Shown piece by piece: positions 16,959 to 25,201 of a stretch of 64,000 bases of DNA. The position numbers and the translations under genes were made by a program. Location of the stretch: assembly GCA_965370045.1 (NCBI GenBank), contig CBDUSI010000006.1, positions 4,712 through 68,711 of the forward strand, given 5' to 3'. Each line of letters starts with the position of its first letter. Positions within the stretch are counted from its first letter, which is position 1. The notes below the pieces were generated by a model, which did not search any database, was not told where the DNA came from, and saw only the letters and a list, made by a program, of their open reading frames with translations. Origin of the DNA: CAZONU01 sp965370045. Its GTDB lineage: Bacteria > Planctomycetota > SZUA-567 > JAKLDR01.

Positions 16959-18024
16959 CGGCTTCCGACTGCGGGACGGCCGGGCCCCCGTCCTCCAGAC
17001 CGGCCTCCTCGTCCTCGCGCATCTTGGCGCGAATCTGGGCGATCTCCCTGCGCACCAGCAGGAAGGCCGGCAGGCCCACGGCGACGTTGAAGGTCAGCAT
17101 CACCACCTGCTGCAGCGTGGCCAGGAAGAAACCCAAGTTGTAGCCGGTCTCCGGCCAGCGCTGCTCGAAGAACACCGCGAAGATGGCCTGGCCGAATCCC
17201 AGTCCCATCGGCGGGCCTATCGAGCTTATGGCCAGGCCGGCGGCCATGTAGAAGACGAACTCGCCCACGGCGATCTCGCCCATCCCCAGGGCCTTGCCCA
17301 GGAGCCACAGCACTCCGATCATCGCCCCGTGGGCCAGGATCGAGATGCCCACCGACGCGCCCAGCACCTTGTACTTGGCGCGATAAATCTTCACCGAACG
17401 GTAGAAGCGCAGGAACAGCATGCCCCCGGGGATATTCGCCAGCTTCGGCGCGATGGTCTCGCTCTCCCGGAAACGCTTGGAGAACATGAACAGGAAGCCC
17501 CCGGTCACGACCACCACGATGGCCATCATCACCACGGCGGCGGTGCGCAGCTTGGGCGCCTGCCAGATGGAGCCGAACCGTGCAGACATGGCCGCCGAAC
17601 CCAGCAGCAGCAGCCCGAAAAGCCCCACGAACCGGTCGAAACCCACGGTGTAGACGGCCTCGGCCCGCCGCCCCCGGGGTTGGTCGCGGGCCACGTAATA
17701 GGCCTTGACCAGATCGCCTCCGGTGTAACCCACGCCGACGCAGTTGAAAAAGATTCCCACCAGGGTCAGGTGGAACACCCGCCAGAAGCGGACATCGAAG
17801 CCCTGGCAGCGCAGCAGCAGATACCAGCGCACCGCGCCGATCCAGGGCACAACTCCCAGCAGCCCGAAGGCGCCTACTACGTATCCCCAGTTGCCCAGGG
17901 CGGGGGACAGGCCGTCCCAGTCGACTGTTTTCATCTTGTCCGAGGACAACAGCCACCAGAGCAGCCCGATGGCCACCGCCAGCTTGATCCCCAGCACGAT
18001 CAGCGATTTGGCGCGCTTGGTCAC
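16951..18024 (-). CDS. Lysylphosphatidylglycerol synthase/flippase-like membrane protein (UPF0104)
   Basis: The 357-residue protein has about eight transmembrane segments and the features of the UPF0104/AglD-like family: VPWIGAVRWYLLLRCQG, FNCVGVGYTGGDLVKAYYVA, and SSIGPPMGLGFGQAIF. I chose the GTG at 18024 after an AGGAGA site; earlier codons in frame have no support. Members move or modify lipids in the inner membrane, often next to glycosyltransferases, as here. The acidic C-terminal tail is cytoplasmic. It overlaps the downstream oxoamine synthase by 8 bases and the upstream dehydratase gene by 4. Confidence 0.88.
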   Translation of the reverse strand: MTKRAKSLIVLGIKLAVAIGLLWWLLSSDKMKTVDWDGLSPALGNWGYVVGAFGLLGVVPWIGAVRWYLLLRCQGFDVRFWRVFHLTLVGIFFNCVGVGYTGGDLVKAYYVARDQPRGRRAEAVYTVGFDRFVGLFGLLLLGSAAMSARFGSIWQAPKLRTAAVVMMAIVVVVTGGFLFMFSKRFRESETIAPKLANIPGGMLFLRFYRSVKIYRAKYKVLGASVGISILAHGAMIGVLWLLGKALGMGEIAVGEFVFYMAAGLAISSIGPPMGLGFGQAIFAVFFEQRWPETGYNLGFFLATLQQVVMLTFNVAVGLPAFLLVRREIAQIRAKMREDEEAGLEDGGPAVPQSEADA

Positions 18025-19034
18025 CGGGCAGTCTCCTGGGCCCTCAGCATTTCCACGAAACTCTCCAGCCGGTTCCGGCCCGCGGCCCCCAACGGCCCCG
18101 GGCGGTCGCATTCTAGCGTCAGGACCGGAAGGGGCAAACGCTCCTTCAGCAGGCGGCCCTGTATCTGCCGGTGGCAGAAACTCTGCACGTAATGAATGAG
18201 TCCGCGCGGCCGGCGGCGGGCCAGCTCTTCGCCGAGGCGCTCCGTGCGATGCGATACATCATACGGGTATGTGTAGGCGCAGTATATATCCTGTAAGTAC
18301 GTATGTGCGAGAGACATCATAGTGAACTCAGCCGGCACTTCGTTGTAGACCAGGCGGCTCCCCAGCCCCTCAAGGGCCGCGAAGAAGTCCGAGGCGATGG
18401 GAGGAACCCCGGCGAGGGCCAGCGGCAGGGCGGGGGAGGGCAGGGGGCGCGCCCGGGCCTCGTCCAGAAAGGCCGCCAGATCGTGTTGGTAGGCCGCCGG
18501 ATCACCCCGGAAGTCACTGGAAGAGACCATCCAGAAGTGGGCTTCCCCGGAGGTCACCTGGCCGGTCTCTGAGGCCAGGTGGTCGAGGTCGGCCAACAAC
18601 TTGCGAACAGGATGCAGGCGTTTGCGCCACTCCTCGGCGGCGGGAAGGGCGGTGCCCAGGCGCGCGGCAAAGCTCTCGATAGCTCCGGCAACGGCCCGCG
18701 GGGTGCGTTCCAGGGGATAGGCGAACTCGATCGTGTCGATGCCCTCGCTCTGCAATATCTCCAGGAGCGCCCGCGTGTTGGAGCAGTCCCCCTGGACCAC
18801 GCCCACCACGCGGCGTATGCCGGCCCGGCGGCAGGCCGCGTAGATGCCCTTGATCCAGGCGCAGGAGTTGCGCGGGAAGCCGGCGCGCTCGGCCTCCTCG
18901 ACATATTCCAGCGGGCGCTCCGCGGAAATGAACAGGTTGTTGAGGTCAACCGGCACAAGGCCGGCGGCGTAGATCACCTCCACGGGAATCGTGGTGGTAA
19001 TGCCGATGCGCTCCTCGCCCGGGGATTTGCCCAT
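18021..19034 (-). CDS. 2-hydroxyacyl-CoA dehydratase/benzoyl-CoA reductase family protein
   Basis: The 337-residue protein fits the HgdB/BcrC D-component family. It begins with RIGITTTIPVEVIYAAGLVP and keeps three cysteines placed to hold a [4Fe-4S] cluster: NSCAWIKG, QGDCSNT and SFCHRQIQG. Classical systems need two such subunits and an ATP-driven activator; neither partner is adjacent. Stand-alone members of this family occur in many anaerobes and their substrates are usually unknown. The ATG at 19034 is the natural start since conserved sequence follows at once. It could be an electron-transfer or dehydratase enzyme; the reaction cannot be assigned. Confidence 0.82.
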   Translation of the reverse strand: MGKSPGEERIGITTTIPVEVIYAAGLVPVDLNNLFISAERPLEYVEEAERAGFPRNSCAWIKGIYAACRRAGIRRVVGVVQGDCSNTRALLEILQSEGIDTIEFAYPLERTPRAVAGAIESFAARLGTALPAAEEWRKRLHPVRKLLADLDHLASETGQVTSGEAHFWMVSSSDFRGDPAAYQHDLAAFLDEARARPLPSPALPLALAGVPPIASDFFAALEGLGSRLVYNEVPAEFTMMSLAHTYLQDIYCAYTYPYDVSHRTERLGEELARRRPRGLIHYVQSFCHRQIQGRLLKERLPLPVLTLECDRPGPLGAAGRNRLESFVEMLRAQETAR

Positions 19035-19094
19035 TGCGGCAAGCTTATCGCCGTCCCTGGCCGGCGTCAATAGGGTAGGGCGGGGCGGAGAAGC

Positions 19095-19124
19095 TTGATT
19101 GTGAGGCGAGGCGGGGGATATAAT
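19095..19124 (+). promoter_or_regulatory. Promoter giving a possibly leaderless transcript
   Basis: TTGATT (19095-19100), 18 bases, and TATAAT (19119-19124) precede the ATG at 19131 by only six bases. Transcription would begin at or next to the ATG, and no ribosome-binding site fits between, so the mRNA may be leaderless. Confidence 0.6.
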
Positions 19125-19130
19125 CGCCAC

Positions 19131-21416
19131 ATGCGCCCGATTCTCTCCGCTCTGCCGATCATCGCGGTCTTCTGCGCGCCGCTGCTGGCCACCGCCGGCG
19201 AGCCGGCCACGCCGGCGGACATGGCGAAACTCGTCAAGCTCCTCGGCGACGACAAGTACAGCGTGCGGGAAAAGGCCACCCGGGACCTCCGCAAGCTGGG
19301 CACCGCCGCACGCGCCGCCCTGGAACAGGGCGTCAAGAGCAAGGACCCGGAGATACGCGAGCGGGCCTCGCGGCTGCTCCGGGCGATAATCTGGAAGCTG
19401 TCCCCCAAGCTGGCCGGCAGGTTGGGCGATTTCAGCGAGCGCTTCGCGAAGTACGTGGAGGCCCCCGAGGGGACCAAGCTGCGGCTGCTCTCCGACCTGC
19501 GCGGCCGCGCGCCGGTCGCGGCCGAACCGTACATCCTCCAGGCCGCCAGGGAAGAGACCAGCCATTACGCCCAGTCCTGGATGGTCGAACTCCTGAGCAT
19601 CTACCGCAGCGCGGCCGCAGAGAAGGCGGTGCTGGCCGCCTCGCGCCGCGAGGACCGCTACTGCCGCTCCCGGGCAGCCGCGGCGCTCGCCCGGTTCGAG
19701 GGGAAGAAGGCCACGGCACGCCTGGTGGGCATGGTCATCGACGACGACCCCACCGTGCGCAGCGCGGCGCTGAACTCCCTGGGCCGGCGCGGCCCGCTGG
19801 CCGCCCCCGCCGCCCCGGCGGTGATCAAGAGGCTGGCCGACGTGGAAGGGACCGTCCGCGGGGCCGCGGCCAGAGCCGCCGGGAGCATCGGCGACCGCAA
19901 GGCGCTGGAGGCCCTCTGGAAGCTGACCGGCGCGGGCGAGAGCTCGGTCGGGACCAGGGCGCGGGCCATCGAGGCCATAGGCCGCCTGGCGACCCCTGAC
20001 GAGAAGCGGGTGGTCACCAAGCTGGTCAAGCTGCTGGACGACCCGCTTCCGGCGGTGCGCTCCACGGCACTGAGGACGCTGGTGGAGATGCGCGCCCGTT
20101 CGGCGCTGCCCAGGCTGGGGAAGCTCCTGGACGACGGGGACCCCGACATCGCCAGCGAGGCCGCCAGCGCCCTGGGCGTTCTGGGCGGGGCCCAGGCCCG
20201 CAAGAGCCTGCGCAGGGCGCTGGCCGGGGCCAAGAGCGAGTCGGTGCGGATCGCCGCGGGGAACGCGCTGCTCTTCATGGGCGACCGGGAGTCCGCGCCA
20301 AAGGTCGCCAAGATGATGTTCGGCCGGAACGCCAACACCGCCTCCGTGGCCGCCCGCGCGCTGGGCATGACCGGCGAACTCAAGTGGGCGGGCGAGCTGG
20401 TCAAGGCGGAGAAGCACTGGAAGACGGAAAGCTTCCGCCTGGCCTCGCTGGAGGTCCGCGCCGTCAACCTGCGCGAGCCGGCGGCCCTCAAACTGCTGGC
20501 CGCGCACATCAAGACCCAAGACGATTACGCCCGCGCGTCCGTCCTGCGTGACCGCGCGCTCTTCACAGAGGCAGCCGAACTCATCGCCAAGACCTCCAGG
20601 ACGGAGATCGACCAGCCGCGCACGCTCTCGCAGGTGGGGCTCTTCGAGGTGCTGGCCGCCAGGGGAGGGCAGGGCCTGGCCAAGCTGCGCATGGCCGCCA
20701 GAATGGCCCCCTTCGACGCCGTCATTGCCAACAACCTGGCCTGGTTCCTGCTGGTCGGCCCGGAAGGCAAGCTGCGGCGCCCGGTCGAAGCCCTGAGGAT
20801 CGCCGAGCGCGCTGCCAGGCTGGAGCCGCGCACCGGCTACATCCTGGACACCCACGCCTGGGCGCTCTTCCGCAACGGCAGAAAGAAGGAGGCGCTGGCC
20901 CTGACGGAGGAGGCCATCCGCTGGGCGCCCCTGGACCGCTGGCCCCGCCTGGGCGATCCGGCCGGCGTGGACGTGCTGCGCGTCCACCGCGCGCGCATCC
21001 TGACCGCGCTCGGCCGGCGGGAGGAGGCGCTCAAGGAGCTGGCCGGGGCGCTGGCCCGCCACCCGCGGAGTCCGGAGATGGCCGTCGAGGCCGCCCGCGC
21101 CTACTGCGACCTGGGCCTGACCCGCAAGGCCCTGGGGGAGCTCGGCCGCATGCTGAACCTGGGGCGTCCCGCCCTGGAGACCCTGCGCCTGGATCCCGAA
21201 CTGGCCCCGGTCCGCAAGGATCCGGACTTCAAGAAGCTGCTGGAGCGCGCCACGGCGGATCGCAAGAAGGTCAAGGCCATGCTGGGCGGGCCAGCGGCCG
21301 AGAAGCTGCGGCCGCGCGGTCCGGACGCTGGCGCAATCCCGAGAATTGACGACGCCTTCGAACAGTTGGAGCAGGGCGGGGGGGGGGGAGCTGAATGCCA
21401 TCTCAGCCGGAGATAA
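19131..21416 (+). CDS. Exported HEAT-repeat and TPR protein
   Basis: The 761-residue protein starts with a signal peptide (ILSALPIIAVFCAPLLATAG). Residues about 30-470 consist of HEAT/PBS-lyase-like helical repeats, for example KLVKLLDDPLPAVRSTALRT and RLGKLLDDGDPDIASEAASA. From about residue 500 come TPR-like helices (NNLAWFLLVGPEGKLRRPVE). Such proteins are abundant in Planctomycetota and serve as binding scaffolds in the periplasm. The last ~25 codons contain a run of G (about 21377-21388) that encodes five glycines; the tail after it differs in character, so an indel there could alter the true C-terminus. Confidence 0.85.
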   Translation: MRPILSALPIIAVFCAPLLATAGEPATPADMAKLVKLLGDDKYSVREKATRDLRKLGTAARAALEQGVKSKDPEIRERASRLLRAIIWKLSPKLAGRLGDFSERFAKYVEAPEGTKLRLLSDLRGRAPVAAEPYILQAAREETSHYAQSWMVELLSIYRSAAAEKAVLAASRREDRYCRSRAAAALARFEGKKATARLVGMVIDDDPTVRSAALNSLGRRGPLAAPAAPAVIKRLADVEGTVRGAAARAAGSIGDRKALEALWKLTGAGESSVGTRARAIEAIGRLATPDEKRVVTKLVKLLDDPLPAVRSTALRTLVEMRARSALPRLGKLLDDGDPDIASEAASALGVLGGAQARKSLRRALAGAKSESVRIAAGNALLFMGDRESAPKVAKMMFGRNANTASVAARALGMTGELKWAGELVKAEKHWKTESFRLASLEVRAVNLREPAALKLLAAHIKTQDDYARASVLRDRALFTEAAELIAKTSRTEIDQPRTLSQVGLFEVLAARGGQGLAKLRMAARMAPFDAVIANNLAWFLLVGPEGKLRRPVEALRIAERAARLEPRTGYILDTHAWALFRNGRKKEALALTEEAIRWAPLDRWPRLGDPAGVDVLRVHRARILTALGRREEALKELAGALARHPRSPEMAVEAARAYCDLGLTRKALGELGRMLNLGRPALETLRLDPELAPVRKDPDFKKLLERATADRKKVKAMLGGPAAEKLRPRGPDAGAIPRIDDAFEQLEQGGGGGAECHLSRR

Positions 21417-22405
21417 CCCTGCCCGAACCCGATTACAGCCCGCCGCCGCTGCCTGCCGGCTTTCCCCGCTGGAAGCACTTCGGCTGGGACGGGTGGCAGG
21501 TGGAAACCCCGGTGGACTGGGACCTCGGCGCCCTGGAATCCGGCCCCAAGGGCGGCTACTTCCGGCTGGACGACGAGTTCGAGCCGCGCCTGATGGTCAG
21601 ATGGCAGCCTCTGAAAGGCAGGTTCGACCCCGAAAGGGCCATTGAGCGGCACTTCAAGAAGCACCGCCGCGCCGCCGGCCGCGGCGGGACCCAGCCGCTG
21701 CTCAAGATCGGCGCTTCGCTGCCCGGGCTCCGCAAGGCACTCAAGGGGCTGCCCTACGAGACCTACTCGCTCCAGGAGGACGGCAACCGTTCGCTGGGCC
21801 TGGCCGCCTTCTGTCCCGAATGCAAGCGGGCCTTCATCGCGGAGATGACCACCAACCAGACCGGTGGGGCGGGGGAGAGGCTGGTCAAGCGCGTGCTGGG
21901 GTCGCTCCGCGACCACCCCAAGGGCAAGCTCGCCCGCTGGGAGGTTTTCGGACTCTCCGTGGACCTGCCCGCGTCGCTGCGCGCGGTGCGCCACACCTTC
22001 AACCAGGGCTACGTGGGACTCTCCGCCGCCGAGCCCGGGATCCGCGTGGAGGTTTCCCGCTGGACCCTGGCCAACATGCATCTGGGCGAAGTCAAGCTCA
22101 AGGAGTTCCTGCAGCGCCACTTCCTCAAGAAGCGCGACATGCCACCCGTAACCATAAAGGACGTCGTCGTCCAGTCGCACCCGGCCTGCATATTCCACAC
22201 CAGGCAGCGCCTGCTGGAACCGGTCCGCGCGCGCGTGCGCAACGTGCTCGCCGTGAAGAATCCCGCGTACCGCACCGGCTTCATCTGGCACTGCCAGACT
22301 TCCAACCGCATCCTCATGTTCACGCTGGGCAGCCACAAGCCCCGAGATATCGGCACCGCCCGCCTGATGGCCTCGCGCCTGCGCTGCTGCAAGGTGATCC
22401 ACTGA
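21395..22405 (+). CDS. Unknown protein paired with a PqqD-like gene
   Basis: The 336-residue protein is not in a family I can name. It appears to hold two related halves, each starting with a short beta region that describes a sequence with GWQVETPVDWDLG (residue ~28) and WEVFGLSVDLPASLRAVRH (residue ~185), followed by EVSRWTL-like beta strands, so an internal duplication is likely. A CPEC pair (FCPECKRAF) may bind metal. It overlaps the HEAT protein tail by 22 bases and ends in TGATG coupling with the PqqD-like gene. The pair probably acts together, perhaps in peptide or protein modification; this is inference from the partner. Confidence 0.7.
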   Translation: MPSQPEITLPEPDYSPPPLPAGFPRWKHFGWDGWQVETPVDWDLGALESGPKGGYFRLDDEFEPRLMVRWQPLKGRFDPERAIERHFKKHRRAAGRGGTQPLLKIGASLPGLRKALKGLPYETYSLQEDGNRSLGLAAFCPECKRAFIAEMTTNQTGGAGERLVKRVLGSLRDHPKGKLARWEVFGLSVDLPASLRAVRHTFNQGYVGLSAAEPGIRVEVSRWTLANMHLGEVKLKEFLQRHFLKKRDMPPVTIKDVVVQSHPACIFHTRQRLLEPVRARVRNVLAVKNPAYRTGFIWHCQTSNRILMFTLGSHKPRDIGTARLMASRLRCCKVIH

Positions 22406-22854
22406 TGGCCGGCCTGCTCGGACAACTGACCAAATCCTTCTTCAGCCGCCGCCGCGGGCAGGTGGACCGCCGCCGCAGCCTGGCGCTCAAGCCGCTCCGC
22501 AACCCGGACGTCCCCTGGGCCCCCCACGACCCCTACGACGGCCCGGTGACCATCGACATCCCGCTCCAGCGCCGGGCAATCCCCAAGCCCTTAGTCTGGG
22601 TCGCCTCCAAGCTGGCCCGCAAGACGCCTCCCAACATCCGGAAGCTGCAGCTCGATCCGGTGGGCTCCTTCGTCTGGCGCTCCGCTGACGGGCACCGCTC
22701 GGTACGCGAACTCATATGGCTCCTGGCCGCCGAGTATCGCCTCAACCGCCGCGACGCCGAAGTCGCCTTGCTCGAGTTCCTCGGGCAGCTTTCCCAGCGC
22801 AACCTGATCGGCTTCGCGCATATCCAGCAACCCGGGACGCAGCAGGGCACCTGA
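22405..22854 (+). CDS. PqqD-like protein
   Basis: The 149-residue protein has a C-terminal PqqD fold: LDPVGSFVWRSADGHRSVRE, then LIWLLAAEYRLNRRDAEVAL and FLGQLSQRNLIGFAH. PqqD-like domains hold a precursor peptide for a modifying enzyme. The N-terminal 70 residues are basic and not conserved in PqqD. Its ATG shares bases with the stop of the previous gene (TGATG). No radical-SAM enzyme or short precursor is visible beside it, so the peptide partner is unknown. The left dif-like site begins 55 bases after its stop, so integration did not damage it. Confidence 0.82.
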   Translation: MAGLLGQLTKSFFSRRRGQVDRRRSLALKPLRNPDVPWAPHDPYDGPVTIDIPLQRRAIPKPLVWVASKLARKTPPNIRKLQLDPVGSFVWRSADGHRSVRELIWLLAAEYRLNRRDAEVALLEFLGQLSQRNLIGFAHIQQPGTQQGT

Positions 22855-22908
22855 GCCCAACGCGAGCGCTTTTGGCGCCAAGAGGCGGGATTCCAAGGTG
22901 TTTCCGCA

Positions 22909-22936
22909 AGGTCCGATAATATATGCGACGTTGCAG
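22909..22936 (+). repeat. Left hybrid dif-like attachment site (attL)
   Basis: The XerC half aggtccgataa (22909-22919) and centre tatatg (22920-22925) are identical to the right site. The XerD half cgacgttgcag (22926-22936) differs from the consensus ttatgtt at three of its first seven bases. This is the form expected for an element-derived weak XerD arm after Xer-mediated integration. Confidence 0.88.
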
Positions 22937-23051
22937 AGTCGCATTGAGGGAGGGCGGCAACCCAGGAGAAACCGGCCGGCGGGGGTTAGATAAACCAGAC
23001 CCCGCACCACGATAAGCCGGAAGAAACCCGGGATTGAGGCCCCTCTTTTAG

Positions 23052-23108
23052 GCCTAATCACCCCGACACTGAGAGGAGGTGTCGGCGGACGATTAGGCGT
23101 ATTTTTTC
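23052..23108 (+). terminator. Long hairpin followed by a T-run at the left end of the element
   Basis: The arm gcctaatca..ccgacac (23052-23069) pairs with gtgtcgg..gattaggc (about 23080-23098) around the loop tgagagga, with a small internal mismatch. ATTTTTTC follows at 23101-23108. It looks like a rho-independent terminator that would insulate the element from host transcription. Its place near attL also allows a role in recombination or replication. Confidence 0.65.
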
Positions 23109-23165
23109 GCTCAAAACACTTGACAAGGTTTCGTGGGGGGACCGGAAACCCGGCGTCCGGACGGT

Positions 23166-24191
23166 ATGCCGGGAGGGAGTTACACTGTTTTGGGTAAGAA
23201 GAAGACCGATCCGCCCCCGGCCGAGGAGCGCGAAGCGGCCGGGGCCGCGGTGATGGAAGAGGGGGAAGTCCCCGAGATAAGCGACGCGGAACAGCAGCGC
23301 GCCCTGGAGCGCATGGAAGCCGCGGAGACCTTCCGGGATTTCATGCGGGCGGGCGGGTCCGGCGACGAGGTGGACGTGAAGATAACCCGCCGCGGTCCCA
23401 AGAAATACGTCAGCCGGGCCGGCAAGTTGGTCACGGTCGACGTCGGCTACTGCGACACCGTTCCCCTGGAAATCCTGCGTCCCGTTCCCGAGGAAACGAT
23501 CGCGCAGCTGTGGGGCGGTGGAGTCTACACCGTCCAGGGGCTCTTCGAGGGCCAATCCCTCAGGGGATACACGCTGAAGGTCGGCGGCAACCCGCTGCCG
23601 ATCGAGCGCGGAGAGGTCGAGACCGCCGAAGAAGCGAAGCCCGCGCAGCTGGACCCCCTGGCTCAGCTCGAAAAGCTGGCGGGGGTAATGGCCATCCTGC
23701 AGGGGGGAAGGCCGGACCGCGACCCGGTAGACGAGATCCGCCGCCTCCGGGAACTCGACGAGGAGTTCCGGCCCGCGCCGTCGGCCGCCGCGCCGGCCGG
23801 AGACGACGTTGACGACGAGCTGGACAAGGTGATGGCGAAGGGGGAGAAGAGCGAGGAGGACGAGAAGTTGGACGGATGGGTGAGGTTCGCGCAAGTCTGC
23901 CTCGAAGGCCTCAAGGTGCTCACCGGGGAAACCCCCACGACCCCCGAGGCCGCGGTGAACAAGATGCTCACCGATTACATGAATGCGAAGATCACGACGG
24001 AGGAACTGGCCAAGACGCTTCGCAAGTACGCGAAGGGCGACGAGCTGGAGGCCATCAGCTGCCTCGACCCCAAGAAGGCGCCCGCGCTGCTGGCCAGGAA
24101 GTACAAGCTCAGCGACGAGGTCAAGGATTATTTCGAGGGCGCCGCTGGCCAGCGGAAGCTCCGGGACCTTCAGAAGGCGCTTGAGTCGTGA
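23166..24191 (+). CDS. Element protein of unknown function, first gene of left block
   Basis: I do not recognise this 341-residue protein. After an acidic, disordered N-terminus there is a compact beta-rich segment (about residues 60-150) with IAQLWGGGVYTVQGLF and SLRGYTLKVGGNPLP, then a long acidic helical linker and a helical C-terminal domain (AAVNKMLTDYMNAKITTEEL). The start is uncertain: ATG at 23166 is used; GTG at 23133 and TTG at 23190 (after GGGAGGG) are possible. Its stop overlaps the next gene by 4 bases. It could be a DNA-binding or structural protein; nothing in it identifies an enzyme. Confidence 0.75.
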   Translation: MPGGSYTVLGKKKTDPPPAEEREAAGAAVMEEGEVPEISDAEQQRALERMEAAETFRDFMRAGGSGDEVDVKITRRGPKKYVSRAGKLVTVDVGYCDTVPLEILRPVPEETIAQLWGGGVYTVQGLFEGQSLRGYTLKVGGNPLPIERGEVETAEEAKPAQLDPLAQLEKLAGVMAILQGGRPDRDPVDEIRRLRELDEEFRPAPSAAAPAGDDVDDELDKVMAKGEKSEEDEKLDGWVRFAQVCLEGLKVLTGETPTTPEAAVNKMLTDYMNAKITTEELAKTLRKYAKGDELEAISCLDPKKAPALLARKYKLSDEVKDYFEGAAGQRKLRDLQKALES

Positions 24192-24439
24192 CCAGCAAAT
24201 ACAAGAAGAAGCACAAGTGCCCGGCCCCGGACCAGTGCCCGCTCGGCGTGAAAGAGGAGGGCTTTCCCTGCCTCTTCGCCGGCCAGCAGAAAAACACACA
24301 GACCGGGCAGATCGTCGGGAGCTGCGCTCTTGCCGATGTGGTCTACGGAATCCAGGATCAGATGCAGATGGCGGCGCGCGCGGCGGCGGGGATTGTTCTC
24401 GCCGGCCCGGGGTTTCCGCCGGGAGGAAAACCAAGCTAG
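24188..24439 (+). CDS. Small cysteine-containing element protein
   Basis: The 83-residue protein has four cysteines arranged as KCPAPDQCPLG, FPCLF and GSCAL in the first half, which could bind zinc or a metal cluster. The N-terminus is very lysine-rich. The second half is hydrophobic and alanine-rich (AARAAAGIVLAGPGF). It starts at a GTG that overlaps the previous stop (GTGA). No known family is evident. Confidence 0.65.
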   Translation: MTSKYKKKHKCPAPDQCPLGVKEEGFPCLFAGQQKNTQTGQIVGSCALADVVYGIQDQMQMAARAAAGIVLAGPGFPPGGKPS

Positions 24440-24459
24440 ACCAACAAGGGAGGTCCGCA

Positions 24460-24612
24460 ATGAAACCTGATACGAAGTGGCTCCTCTACGCGATAGGCGG
24501 GTGCGCCTTCTTCCTGCTGGCCGTGGTCTGCGTGGCGGCCGGCTTCAACCCGTTCGCCTGGGCGTGGGGCCTGGCTATGGACCTGGCCCGCGCGATTGGA
24601 GGTGCGGGATGA
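24460..24612 (+). CDS. Single-span small membrane protein
   Basis: This 50-residue protein starts at ATG 24460 behind GGGAGGT. Residues about 8-30 form one strong hydrophobic helix (LLYAIGGCAFFLLAVVCVAA) with a second amphipathic stretch after it. The stop overlaps the next start (ATGATGA region). It may be a holin-like or virion membrane protein. Confidence 0.65.
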   Translation: MKPDTKWLLYAIGGCAFFLLAVVCVAAGFNPFAWAWGLAMDLARAIGGAG

Positions 24613-24899
24613 TGATCCATTTTCTCAAGACCTTCCCGGAGTTTTTCGAGGCGACCCTTTCAGGTGAGAAGCGTTTTGAGGTCCGGCATTCGTACTGTCG
24701 AAAATTCGAGAAAGGAAACGTTCTCTGCCTCCAAGAGTTCACCGAGGGACGCTACACCGGACGCGTCTACTGGGCGCGGGTGATCGCTCTTTGGCTACTG
24801 CCCACCGAACTCGCGCCGGGTCCCCTCTGCGGAATGCAGATCGAGCCGCTGAGCTGGCTTGACCTTGACGAGCTGACGCCGGCGAGGGGGAAAGCATGA
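24609..24899 (+). CDS. DUF3850/ASCH-like RNA-binding domain protein
   Basis: The 96-residue protein matches the DUF3850 pattern of the PUA/ASCH superfamily: LKTFPEFFEATLSGEKRFEV, RKFEKGNVLCLQEF and YTGRVYWARV. These small domains occur in many phages and in gene-regulation or RNA-binding settings. It overlaps the genes on both sides by 4 bases, so it is translated as part of the left block. Its RNA target is unknown. Confidence 0.82.
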   Translation: MMIHFLKTFPEFFEATLSGEKRFEVRHSYCRKFEKGNVLCLQEFTEGRYTGRVYWARVIALWLLPTELAPGPLCGMQIEPLSWLDLDELTPARGKA

Positions 24900-25186
24900 G
24901 AACGAATCAGAGCGCGCTCTGCCTGGGCTGTCGCCGGCACGTACCGGTCGGCGACGTGACGGCCAGGGCGGGGCAGAACGGTCAATACGTCCTCTGTGCC
25001 AGCTGCGTAGAGGCCGGCTTCAAGTTTAAGAGGATGTCCGAGATCTACGTACACATGCAAAGCCGGAAGGTGATGCTCTTCGCTCCCTCTGACGGGCGCT
25101 GGCACGGTGCCCGCATCGTCAAGGGGGAGATCCTGAAAGAGTGCGCCCAGCGGGATCCGCAAGAGCAGCTCTCGTTAAAAGCTTAA
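24896..25186 (+). CDS. Small zinc-ribbon-like element protein
   Basis: The 96-residue protein has two cysteine pairs, LCLGCRR and LCASCVE, spaced about 25 residues apart, as in a zinc ribbon. The remainder is a short beta region with KVMLFAPSDGRWHGAR. It starts with ATG overlapping the previous stop and ends 15 bases before the next gene. It may bind nucleic acid; no family is recognised. Confidence 0.68.
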   Translation: MRTNQSALCLGCRRHVPVGDVTARAGQNGQYVLCASCVEAGFKFKRMSEIYVHMQSRKVMLFAPSDGRWHGARIVKGEILKECAQRDPQEQLSLKA

Positions 25187-25201
25187 CAAGGGAGAGAAGA
25201 A

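Larger units (their letters stand above)
22855..23165. other. Left junction region without a gene
   Basis: This 311-base stretch holds the left dif-like site (22909-22936), G+C-rich sequence, the long hairpin with T-run at 23052-23108, and a lone TTGACA at 23120-23125 without a clear -10. No coding frame is convincing. Confidence 0.6.

Noticed and set aside
18021..21401. A single minus-strand open frame of 1126 codons
   Set aside because: Only the part up to 19034 encodes the dehydratase-family protein. The rest is the antisense of the HEAT/TPR gene, whose G/C-rich codons leave the opposite strand open.
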